NCBI GenBank assembly: GCA_035308365.1 | Contig: DATGGU010000030.1 | Coordinates: forward strand, 1 to 20,894 | Origin: PALSA-505 sp035308365 | GTDB taxonomy: Bacteria; Actinomycetota; Actinomycetes; Streptosporangiales; Streptosporangiaceae | Length of the DNA: 20,894 bases | Direction of reading: 5' to 3' | In this document: positions 14,073 through 20,894 of the stretch, one piece after another | How positions within the stretch are numbered: position 1 is the stretch's first letter | Layout of the letters: every line of letters begins with the position of its first letter | Notes under the pieces: generated by a model | What the model was told of the DNA's origin: nothing | Databases searched by the model: none | The model's input: only the letters and a program-made list of their open reading frames with translations | Made by a program: the position numbers and the translations under genes

Positions 14073-15326
14073 TCAGAGATGTCCGTGTTTCGCGGAAGTA
14101 GGCCAACGATCTGGCCGGGACCGACCCGCATGACCTGCCCGTGCCCAGCGCAGGCCGCCTCCGTGCCGCCCTTGACGGGCGCCAGCCCGGATGCGTATGC
14201 CCGGCGGGACGGACTGGATGGTTGCACCTTGTCTGTCTACGTCCAGGGGGCTTACGTGCCACTCATTACCCGTTTGAATCGCGATTGAATCCACCTCAGG
14301 GGACCCAGGCGTTCGCCCGCTCACAATGAATGCCAGGACAGTGGGCCCGGCACCGGACAGCACGGCCGGGATCCCGGCCCGGCGCAGACGCGAGATCAGG
14401 TCGGCGCTGGCTGGCATCAGGGCGGCACGGTAAGGCTCGTGCAAGAGATCATGGGTAGCATCAAACAGCAGGTCAGGACGCTGAGTGAGGGCCGCAACGA
14501 GCAGCGCGCTGCGCCCGGAGTTCGTCGCCGCATCCGCGTGCGAGACCGTCTCGGGCAGTGCCTGCCGCGCCTTCTTGGTCGCCAGCGACGTCGCCGGAAC
14601 ACACACGACCGGCACGATCGCCGGGTCAGGCTCCAGCCGGACCGCCCTGGTTTCGCCGCGCCGGCCCGGCTGACCGTCCATCCCTTCTTGGCCACAATTC
14701 TCTTTTACGGCAGGGGCCGGCGCCCAGGCCACGGTCAGCCCGCCAGCCAGACATGCGGCCGCGTTGTCCGGATGCCCCTCCAGATCCGCCGCCATCGCGA
14801 GCAGTTCCTGATCCACAAATTGCCCAGCGTTCGCGTCCACCTCACCGGCCCGGTCCCCCTCTGGAACCGGAACCGCCGTACCCTCACCACCGCTGATCAG
14901 GACACTCGATCCAGAGGAAGCGCCGAACGTGGGGGCGTCATGCTGCGCGGGAGCATCACCGGACGATGCCAGGGTTGCGAGCGCCCGGCCGGCCAGCAGG
15001 CCGGCCACCACAGCTCCGGCCGAGGAACCCAGCCCGCGTCCCTGCGGGATCGTGTTGACGCAGCTCAGGGTCAGCCCTGGCGGCTGCTCGCCAACGATCG
15101 TCTCGAACGCGGCCCGCATGGCCCTGACCACCAGATGGCCTTCACCCGCGTTCGCCGCGCCCGGGCCCTCGCCAGACACCTCGATGGCCAGCCCCGAGCC
15201 GGTGATCTCGGCGGTGACCTCGTCGTACCGGGCGAGGGCCAGGCCCAGCGCGTCGAACCCGGGCCCAAGGTTCGCACTCGTCGCCGGCACCCGGACCGTG
15301 ACCGCTACCCGCTGCCAGTTCACCAT
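14073..15326 (-). CDS. thrB: Homoserine kinase with insertions and C-terminal extension
   Basis: GHMP-family kinase that phosphorylates homoserine with ATP in threonine synthesis. The GHMP motifs are present: PATSANLGPGFDALG (14-28), GRGLGSSAGAVVAG (96-109), GHPDNAA (184-190) and LSGAGPTVLAF (323-333). At 417 residues it is roughly 100 longer than the usual ~305-320. The surplus lies in an insert at about 119-170, a second at about 205-230, and a tail from about 372 that is Arg/Gly-rich and looks like translated spacer after loss of the ancestral stop codon. ATG at 15326 is preferred, four bases beyond the thrC stop; a TTG at 15338 would add four residues. Last gene of hom-thrC-thrB. Confidence 0.9.
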   Translation of the reverse strand: MVNWQRVAVTVRVPATSANLGPGFDALGLALARYDEVTAEITGSGLAIEVSGEGPGAANAGEGHLVVRAMRAAFETIVGEQPPGLTLSCVNTIPQGRGLGSSAGAVVAGLLAGRALATLASSGDAPAQHDAPTFGASSGSSVLISGGEGTAVPVPEGDRAGEVDANAGQFVDQELLAMAADLEGHPDNAAACLAGGLTVAWAPAPAVKENCGQEGMDGQPGRRGETRAVRLEPDPAIVPVVCVPATSLATKKARQALPETVSHADAATNSGRSALLVAALTQRPDLLFDATHDLLHEPYRAALMPASADLISRLRRAGIPAVLSGAGPTVLAFIVSGRTPGSPEVDSIAIQTGNEWHVSPLDVDRQGATIQSVPPGIRIRAGARQGRHGGGLRWARAGHAGRSRPDRWPTSAKHGHL

Positions 15327-15330
15327 GGCA

Positions 15331-16449
15331 TCAGGCAAGCTGGAGGGCGGTCGCTGCCGCTGTCACGTCGGCCGGGATGACGGCGGGGGCGGGCGCGGCG
15401 GATACCGCCCAGTCCGGGTCCTTCAGGCCGTTGCCGGTGATCGTGCACACGACGCGGGAACCGGGGGTCAGGTTGCCTTCGGCGGCGGCCTGCAGCAGGC
15501 CGGCCACGCTGGCCGAGGACGCCAGTTCGCCGAACACCGCCTCCCGGCCCGCGAGCAGCCGGTAGGCGGCCAGGATCTGGCGGTCGGTGACGGAGCAGAT
15601 CATTCCGCCTGACTCGTCCCGTGCGGCCTCGGCGGCCAGCCAGGACGCCGGGTTGCCGATCCTGATCGCGGTCGCGATCGTCTGCGGGTGCGCGACCGGC
15701 TCACCATTGACGATCGGCGCGGCACCGCTGGCCTGGAAGCCGAACATCCTGGGCAGGCGCGAGGCCAGGCCGGATCCGGCGCACTCGCGGTAGCCCATCC
15801 AGTATGCGGTGATGTTGCCGGCGTTGCCGACCGGGAGGCAGTGCACGTCCGGCGCGTCGCCGAGCTGGTCCACGATCTCGAAGGCCGCCGTCTTCTGGCC
15901 TTGCAGCCGGTCCGGGTTGACCGAGTTGACCAGGGCCACCTGGTATTCCACCGCCAGCTTGGAGGCAAGCTCCAGGCAGTCGTCGAAGTTGCCCTCCACC
16001 TGGAGCAGGCGTGCCCCGTGCACGAGCGCCTGGGCCAGCTTGCCGAGCGCGATCTTGCCCCGCGGCACCAGAACGGCGCAGTCGAGACCGGCCCTGGCCG
16101 CGTAGGCGGCGGCGCTCGCGCTGGTGTTACCGGTGGACGCGCAGATCACGGCCCGGGCGCCGCGGCCGAGCGCCAGGCTGATCGCCAGGGTCATGCCGCG
16201 GTCCTTGAACGAACCGGTCGGGTTCCCGCCCTCGACCTTGAGGTACACCTCACAGCCGGTCTTGGCGGACAGCACAGGTGCGGGCAGCAGCGGCGTACCG
16301 CCCTCGTGCAGCGTGATGACCGGTGTGCCATCCGTGACCGGGAGCCGGTCCCGGTATTCGGCGATCACCCCGCGCCACAACCGCGATTCCTTAGCGATCG
16401 CCACCACGGCCCTCCCACGCACACCCCTGGGTGGCGGTGAATGTGCCAT
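15331..16449 (-). CDS. thrC: Threonine synthase
   Basis: PLP enzyme that converts O-phosphohomoserine to threonine. The core shows LWRGVIAEYRDRLPVT near the start, the PLP lysine in NPTGSFKDRGM (about residue 82), CASTGNTSASAAAYAARAG, GKIALGKLAQALVHGA and the phosphate-binding PVGNAGNITAYW, all standard for the ~350-residue actinobacterial type. The start is uncertain. The frame is open to an ATG at 16611 that overlaps the hom stop (ATGA), but residues encoded from 16611 to ~16410 are unlike the family and use fewer G/C-ending codons. ATG at 16449 has AGGGG at five bases; GTG at 16404 has GGGAGG at six bases and would give the usual length. Confidence 0.93.
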   Translation of the reverse strand: MAHSPPPRGVRGRAVVAIAKESRLWRGVIAEYRDRLPVTDGTPVITLHEGGTPLLPAPVLSAKTGCEVYLKVEGGNPTGSFKDRGMTLAISLALGRGARAVICASTGNTSASAAAYAARAGLDCAVLVPRGKIALGKLAQALVHGARLLQVEGNFDDCLELASKLAVEYQVALVNSVNPDRLQGQKTAAFEIVDQLGDAPDVHCLPVGNAGNITAYWMGYRECAGSGLASRLPRMFGFQASGAAPIVNGEPVAHPQTIATAIRIGNPASWLAAEAARDESGGMICSVTDRQILAAYRLLAGREAVFGELASSASVAGLLQAAAEGNLTPGSRVVCTITGNGLKDPDWAVSAAPAPAVIPADVTAAATALQLA

Positions 16450-16607
16450 CGACACCCCTGGCACCCCCTCCCCGGGGGCGGCGACAGGGTGGTCAATCCG
16501 GGTTTCGTCCCCCTCCAGTGGGTGCCTATCCGGGGATCGACCGCCTTGGCCGGGTGCGGATGGCAGGACATCGGCCCTGGTCCGGGCGTCCTGCGGGTCG
16601 TGTGCTG

Positions 16608-17915
16608 TCATTGCCCGGCCTCGCCTTCGACCCGCATCACGCTGGCGACCGAACGCACCGCGGGCATCGCTACCAGGCCGGACACCGTCGCCGCCAGATC
16701 CGCGTCGCGCGCCTGGTGGGTGACGATGACCAGTTTGGCAGCCTCGCCCCTGCCCTCCTGCTGCACGGCCTTGATCGACACGTCGTGCCGGGCGAAGGCC
16801 TCGGCCACTTGGGCAAGTACGCCGGGGCGGTCGGCCACGTCCAGGGCCACGTGGTACGCCGTGAGCGTCTCCCCCATGGGCAGCACGGGCAGGTCGGCGT
16901 AGGTGGTCGCGTCCGGGCCCCGGGTGCCGGCCAGCCGGTTGCGAGCCACGGCGACCAGGTCGCCAAGGATGGCGCTCGCGGTCGGCGCACCGCCCGCGCC
17001 CGCTCCGTAGAACATCAGCCGCCCGGCCGACTCCGCCTCGACGAACACCGCGTTGTAAGCCTCGCGCACCCCGGCGAGCGGATGACTGCGCGGGATCATC
17101 GCCGGGTGCACCCGGACGCCGACCCCGCGGCTGGTGCGCTCGCAGATGGCCAGCAGCTTCACCACGCAGCCCAGTGTCTTCGCGCTCTGGATGTCGGCGG
17201 GCCGCACGCCGGTGATCCCCTCGCGGTGCACGTCGGCGGCGGTCACCGGGGTGTGGAAGGCCAGGCCGGCCAGGATGGCCGCCTTGGCCGCGGCGTCGAA
17301 TCCGTCCACGTCGGCGGTCGGGTCGGCCTCGGCGTAGCCCAGCGCCTGCGCTTCCTCAAGGGCGTCGGCGAACCCGGCGCCTGAGGTGTCCATCTTGTCG
17401 AGGATGTAATTGGTCGTGCCGTTGACGATGCCGAGCACGCGGTGCACCGCGTCCCCGGCCAGCGACTCACGCAGCGGCCGCAGCAGCGGGATCGCCCCGG
17501 CCACGGCGGCCTCGTAGTAGAGGTCGGCACCGTTGTCACGGGCCGCGCCGTGGATGGTGGCGCCGTCCTCGGCCAGCAGCGCCTTGTTGGCGGTGACCAC
17601 CGACTTGCCGGACTTCATGGCCGTCAGCAGCAGCGTCCTGGCCGGCTCGATGCCGCCGATCACTTCGATCACGATGTCGGTGTCCGGCCTGGACACGAGT
17701 TCGGTGGCGTCAGTGGTCAGCAGCCCGCGGTCGATCCCGGCCGCGCGCTGCCGCTGCAGCCGGCGCACCGCGATCCCGGTCACCTGGAGCGGGGCGCCGA
17801 TCCTGGCCGCCAGGTCGGCCGACTGCTCACGCAGCAGCCTGACGACCTCCGAACCGACCACGCCGCAGCCCAGCAGGGCCACGTTCAGCGGCCGGGTTGT
17901 GCCCGCCCCGGTCAC
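16608..17915 (-). CDS. hom: Homoserine dehydrogenase
   Basis: NAD(P)H-dependent reduction of aspartate semialdehyde to homoserine, the branch point toward threonine and methionine. The 435-residue protein has the nucleotide-binding LLGCGVVGSEV (14-24), TANKALLAEDG (109-119), EAAVAGAIP (136-144), NGTTNYIL (166-173) and the catalytic-domain signature AEADPTADVDGFDAAAK (196-212). A C-terminal ACT domain (about 350-430; DVADRPGVLAQVAEAFARHDVSIKAV) is the usual site of threonine feedback control. GTG at 17915 is preceded by GAGG at eight bases. It follows lysA by 23 bp and its stop overlaps a possible thrC start, so the set is an operon. Confidence 0.96.
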   Translation of the reverse strand: MTGAGTTRPLNVALLGCGVVGSEVVRLLREQSADLAARIGAPLQVTGIAVRRLQRQRAAGIDRGLLTTDATELVSRPDTDIVIEVIGGIEPARTLLLTAMKSGKSVVTANKALLAEDGATIHGAARDNGADLYYEAAVAGAIPLLRPLRESLAGDAVHRVLGIVNGTTNYILDKMDTSGAGFADALEEAQALGYAEADPTADVDGFDAAAKAAILAGLAFHTPVTAADVHREGITGVRPADIQSAKTLGCVVKLLAICERTSRGVGVRVHPAMIPRSHPLAGVREAYNAVFVEAESAGRLMFYGAGAGGAPTASAILGDLVAVARNRLAGTRGPDATTYADLPVLPMGETLTAYHVALDVADRPGVLAQVAEAFARHDVSIKAVQQEGRGEAAKLVIVTHQARDADLAATVSGLVAMPAVRSVASVMRVEGEAGQ

Positions 17916-17938
17916 ACCGTTCGCCTCATCTCATCCCC

Positions 17939-19231
17939 TCACCCGGCGTCCAGACGGAGCAGGTCCTCGATCGTCTCGCGCCTGATCAGGACCCGTGCCG
18001 CCCCGTCCCGCACCCCCACCACGGCCGGCCGGGGCACCTGGCCGTCATTGCCCGCCACCGACCTGTGGTACGCCCCGGTGGCTGCCACCGCCAGCAGGTC
18101 ACCGGGAGCCAGGTCGGCCGGCAGGCAGGCATCCCGGACGACGATGTCCCCGCTTTCGCAGTGCCTGCCGGTGACGCTGGAGAGCACAGGCGGGGCGGTG
18201 GACTCCCGTGAGGCGAGCACACACGTGTACCTGGCGTCGCAGCGCGCCGTGCGACCATTGTCGCTCATCCCACCGTCCACGCCCACCTGCGCCCTGGCCT
18301 CGCCACCGGAGGGCACCTGCCGGACCGTCCCGGTCTCATACAGCGTCACCGTCCCCGGGCCGGCGATGGCCCGGCCAGGTTCCACGGTCAGCCGCGGCCG
18401 GGGCAGGCCGGCGTCGTGGCAGCCCTGCTCCACGGCCCCGGTCAGGGTCCGGGCGATCAGCCTGGGGTCTGCCGGGGTGTCCTGCGCCGTGCAGGCGATG
18501 GCGAACCCACCGCCCAGGTTGAGCTCGGCGATCTCCACCCCGTGCTCGTCGCGGATCGCGACGGCCAGCCCGGTCAGCAGCCGGGCGGCCTGCTCGAAGG
18601 GTGCGGTACCGGCTGCCTGCGGCCCGGCGTGGGAGTGCAGCCCGGCAAGCTCCAGTTCCGGGCAGCCCAGCACCCGGCGCGCCGCCTCGGCCACCTCGCC
18701 CGGCGTGAGCGCGAAGCCGGGTTCACAGGTCCCGGCAGCGCCGGCCCTGATCAGCACCTTCTGCCGCGTGTTACCGCGTTCGGCCAGGTAGGCGAGCCGC
18801 GCTATTTCCTCGAAGGAGTCCAGGACGATGTGCCCTACACCGGCGTCCACCGCCCTGGCCAGCTCGGCGACGCCCTTGTTACGGCCGTGCAGGGTGAGGA
18901 TCCGCCCCGGCAGGCCGGCCGACAGCGCGGTCTGGAGTTCGCCGTCGGTGCTCACAGCGATGCCAAGGCCCTCCTGGGCAGCCCAGCGCAGCACCTCGCG
19001 ACAGCAGAACGCCCCGGCCGCGTAGCTGACCAGGTCGTCGCCGAACGCCACACGGAAGTCCTGGCAGCGGGCGCGGAAGTCCGCCTCGTCGCAGACGAAC
19101 AGCGGTGTGCCGAACTCGCTGGCAAGATCCCGCACGTCGAGCCCGCCGACGGTCAGCGCTCCGTCAAGCCTGCGGGCGGTGCGTGGCCAGATGGCCTGGG
19201 CGAGGGCGTCCGGGTCGGCGATACTCGTCAT
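17939..19231 (-). CDS. lysA: LysA-family protein (diaminopimelate decarboxylase fold), probably catalytically dead
   Basis: Full-length (430 residues) fold-type III PLP decarboxylase in the standard lysA position before hom. Family landmarks remain: HGRNKG (115-120), LHSHAGPQ, LNLGGGF, VEPGRAIAGPGTVTLYETG, GVDGGMSDN and HCESGDIVVRD with the catalytic cysteine. Key parts are missing. The PLP lysine of the YAGKAF motif is absent: the sequence is YAAGAF at 70-75 and there is no lysine at all before residue 119. The HTHEFI-to-EDQKFG segment of actinobacterial LysA is deleted (here GAAGTCEPGFAL). The Tyr-Asn near the C-terminus (usually SNYN) is GNDG. No frameshift is visible. ATG at 19231 has AAGGGG at five bases. 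The fold assignment is firm; loss of activity is inference, and a working lysA would be needed elsewhere. Confidence 0.85.
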   Translation of the reverse strand: MTSIADPDALAQAIWPRTARRLDGALTVGGLDVRDLASEFGTPLFVCDEADFRARCQDFRVAFGDDLVSYAAGAFCCREVLRWAAQEGLGIAVSTDGELQTALSAGLPGRILTLHGRNKGVAELARAVDAGVGHIVLDSFEEIARLAYLAERGNTRQKVLIRAGAAGTCEPGFALTPGEVAEAARRVLGCPELELAGLHSHAGPQAAGTAPFEQAARLLTGLAVAIRDEHGVEIAELNLGGGFAIACTAQDTPADPRLIARTLTGAVEQGCHDAGLPRPRLTVEPGRAIAGPGTVTLYETGTVRQVPSGGEARAQVGVDGGMSDNGRTARCDARYTCVLASRESTAPPVLSSVTGRHCESGDIVVRDACLPADLAPGDLLAVAATGAYHRSVAGNDGQVPRPAVVGVRDGAARVLIRRETIEDLLRLDAG

Positions 19232-19250
19232 CGGATCCCCTTGTGGCCGT

Positions 19251-20291
19251 TCAGAGCCGGGCCGGGCGGTCGATCCCGAGCAGCCCCAGCCCGGCCCCGA
19301 TGGCCGTTCGCGCCGCTGTCACCAGCCACAGCCTGGCCCGGAGCGTACCCTCGCTCCGGGGCGCTCCGCTCCCGCCGAACGGAAGCGCCGGACAGCTCTC
19401 CCGGCAGTCGTGATACGCAGATGCCAGCTCCTCCAGGTACCTGGCGAACTCACCCGGCCGCCCGCGGCGCACCGCCCATGCCACCCGTTCCGGCAGCCAG
19501 GACATAGCGTCGAGCAGCGCCCGCTCCGGCGGCCGCCCGAGCAGGCGCGGCGCGATCTCCCCCGCCTCTCCCGCGCTCAGCCCGAGGTCAGCGGCCTGGC
19601 GAAGGGTGGAGACGGCGTGCGCGTGCGCGTAACGAACAGCATAAAGGGGATTGTCCAGGTGATGCCGGACAGGCACCGTGTCGATCGTCGGCCGGTCCTG
19701 GCTGATCAGGGCGTATTTTACGGCGTCACGGCCGGCGTAGGTAATCGCGGCCTGGATGGGAGCACCCGCGGCATCGCAGTACGCTGGCCCCATCCGTATG
19801 GAAGGATAAATGTCCGCCCCAGCCTCGGTGGCAAGCCTCCCAATAATCTCGGCGGCCAGCCAAACTCTGGCATCTGCCCAGCTCATAGCGGTCAGGGCGG
19901 CCGTCGGCGGCACCGCAACGGACATGCCGCGCAAAATGTCGCTGCGGCTGCAGGACTCGGCCGCTGGGATGCGGACGGCGAGGCCGGCGAGCGCCTCGTC
20001 CGTGACGGTGACCGTCAGGTAACCGTCTGTCGCGGCGGCCCACGCGATCCACGGAACCTCGCCCAGCCGGCCAGCCAAGACGGCAGCGACCTGGTTCGCC
20101 GTTCTATGCTGGCTGGCCAGCAGGTATGGGAGCGTCGAGGCATACTGTCCGGGGCCACCGCCAAGCTCGGCTGGGACGGGGCGGAGGGTGCTACGATCCT
20201 CTGGCTGCCCCGGTTCCGCAATGCTCACGGGCAGTTCACCCGCGGCCTGGGCGGCCTCCCAGACCGCGCGCCTGACGTCGGCCGTGATCAC
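19251..20291 (-). CDS. nrtL: ArgS-related anticodon-binding-domain protein NrtL
   Basis: A 346-residue protein that resembles both ends of arginyl-tRNA synthetase but not its middle. Residues ~48-105 (YASTLPYLLASQHRTANQVAAVLAGRL...GYLTVTVTD) match the N-terminal tRNA-binding domain. Residues ~185-346 match the DALR anticodon-binding domain: GRDAVKYALISQDRP, NPLYAVRYAHAHAVSTLR and the C-terminal ARLWLVTAARTAIGAGLGLLGI. HIGH and KMSKS-like catalytic motifs are absent, so it should not aminoacylate tRNA. In M. tuberculosis a complete argS occupies this place. The start is GTG at 20291, 10 bp after the response-regulator stop, with no clear ribosome binding site. Role unknown; tRNA binding is likely. 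Confidence 0.8.
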   Translation of the reverse strand: MITADVRRAVWEAAQAAGELPVSIAEPGQPEDRSTLRPVPAELGGGPGQYASTLPYLLASQHRTANQVAAVLAGRLGEVPWIAWAAATDGYLTVTVTDEALAGLAVRIPAAESCSRSDILRGMSVAVPPTAALTAMSWADARVWLAAEIIGRLATEAGADIYPSIRMGPAYCDAAGAPIQAAITYAGRDAVKYALISQDRPTIDTVPVRHHLDNPLYAVRYAHAHAVSTLRQAADLGLSAGEAGEIAPRLLGRPPERALLDAMSWLPERVAWAVRRGRPGEFARYLEELASAYHDCRESCPALPFGGSGAPRSEGTLRARLWLVTAARTAIGAGLGLLGIDRPARL

Positions 20292-20301
20292 GCTGCAGGG
20301 T

Positions 20302-20697
20302 TCAGCCGAAGGCGCTGGGCGGCGCGCCAGCCAGCTCGCGGACGATCCGGATCATCTCCGACGGGTCGAACGGCTTGGTCAAATATGCATCGACGCCGAT
20401 CTGCAGCCCGCGGGCCCGGTCGTCCTCCTGGGCCCGCGCGGTGATCAGCACGACCTTGACGTGACTGGTCTCCGGATTCTTCCGCAGCTCCATGGCGGTA
20501 ACCCAGCCATCGAGCCGCGGCATCATAACGTCCAGAGTGATCACGTCTGGATCGATAGCGGTAACCTTGTCCAGGCAGTCCTGCCCGTCCACGGCCGTCG
20601 CCACGTCAAACCCCTCAAGCGTGAGGTTGACGGCGATGAGCTGCCTGATCACCTCATCGTCGTCCACCACGAGCACGCGCCCCAGTCCCTGCGCCAC
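20302..20697 (-). CDS. Stand-alone response regulator (CheY-like receiver domain)
   Basis: A 131-residue protein made only of a receiver domain. Seen are the acidic pocket (Asp12-Asp14 in VVDDDE), the phosphoacceptor Asp56 in DVITLDVMMPRLDG, the switch Thr86 (VLITARAQ) and Lys108 in YLTKPFDP. No output domain follows, so it acts by protein contact; no histidine kinase is in the window. GTG at 20697 is the best start; there is no ribosome binding site, but TACTCT lies seven bases upstream on the minus strand and could be a -10 box of a leaderless transcript. A response regulator in this place next to nrtL-lysA-hom is known from related actinomycetes, to my recollection; its partner and role are unknown. 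Confidence 0.9.
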   Translation of the reverse strand: MAQGLGRVLVVDDDEVIRQLIAVNLTLEGFDVATAVDGQDCLDKVTAIDPDVITLDVMMPRLDGWVTAMELRKNPETSHVKVVLITARAQEDDRARGLQIGVDAYLTKPFDPSEMIRIVRELAGAPPSAFG

Positions 20698-20821
20698 TCG
20701 GGCGAGAGTAGCGTGTCAGCAGCACTGATGTGTACTCATCGGCTTCGTGTCCTCGCTTTGCGAATCTGCTGGTAACCTTGCCACGTTCTGCAGCGCACGG
20801 AAACCGTGGCGCTGCTGGCAA

Positions 20822-20893
20822 GCCCCCATAGCTCAGGGGAGAGAGCATCGGCCTCCGGAGCCGAGAGCGCAGGTTCGAATCCTGCTGGGGGCG
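20822..20893 (+). tRNA. tRNA-Arg (anticodon CCG)
   Basis: A full cloverleaf can be folded: acceptor GCCCCCA (20822-20828) with TGGGGGC (20886-20892), D stem GCTC/GAGC (20831-20834, 20843-20846), anticodon stem TCGGC/GCCGA (20848-20852, 20860-20864) with loop CTCCGGA and anticodon CCG at 20855-20857, T stem GCAGG/CCTGC with loop TTCGAAT (20874-20880). It reads CGG, a frequent Arg codon in high-GC genomes. CCA is not seen to be encoded before the window ends. It is the only plus-strand gene, divergent from the response regulator; the 124-bp spacer shows no clear promoter. Confidence 0.95.
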
Positions 20894-20894
20894 C

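Noticed and set aside
13621..14262. Minus-strand frame across the thrB-rho spacer
   Set aside because: Overlaps thrB in another frame, has Arg/Pro-rich low-information sequence and no ribosome binding site.
20758..20778. TTGCGA and TAACCT as promoter of the tRNA-Arg gene
   Set aside because: Spacing of nine bases is too short for a sigma-70-type promoter.

Overview
The window is a high-GC chromosomal segment from an actinomycete. The evidence is the strong G/C third-position bias, GTG/TTG starts, GAGG-type ribosome binding sites, and a gene order that matches the conserved argS/lysA-hom-thrC-thrB-rho-rpmE-prfA-prmC-sua5-wecA-atpI-atpBEFHAG block of Mycobacterium tuberculosis and Streptomyces. 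Presence of the ArgS-like NrtL and a separate atpF and atpH (not the mycobacterial b-delta fusion) points to a Streptomyces/Streptosporangiales-type lineage; I cannot name the genus. All protein genes lie on the minus strand, so transcription runs from high to low coordinates; only a tRNA-Arg(CCG) at the right edge is on the plus strand.

From right to left (transcription order): a stand-alone response regulator, nrtL (an ArgS relative without a catalytic core), lysA, and the threonine genes hom-thrC-thrB, tightly packed. Then rho behind a ~450 bp leader, rpmE (zinc-type L31), prfA and its methyltransferase prmC, sua5 (t6A synthesis) and wecA (lipid-linked GlcNAc-1-P transferase). Last comes the F-type ATP synthase operon atpI-atpZ-atpB-E-F-H-A-G, cut off inside atpG at base 1.

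The products are housekeeping, but several details are not. (1) The LysA reading frame is full length yet lacks the PLP-binding lysine and several active-site segments, so it looks like a pseudoenzyme. (2) Two sequences fit the SigR disulfide-stress promoter exactly (GGAAT-N18-GTT), one upstream of rpmE and one upstream of rho. (3) A near-perfect Rex/CRP-type palindrome lies upstream of the atp operon. (4) The region is full of short tandem repeats at gene ends and leaders: a 24-bp repeat forming a WecA tail, a triplet repeat forming an acidic Sua5 tail, 15-bp repeats in front of atpI and atpB, and a 22-bp repeat in front of prfA. (5) A ~90-bp palindromic element occurs on both sides of rpmE. 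(6) A perfect 14-bp AT-rich inverted repeat sits between atpH and atpA. I saw no insertion sequence, CRISPR array, phage or defence genes.
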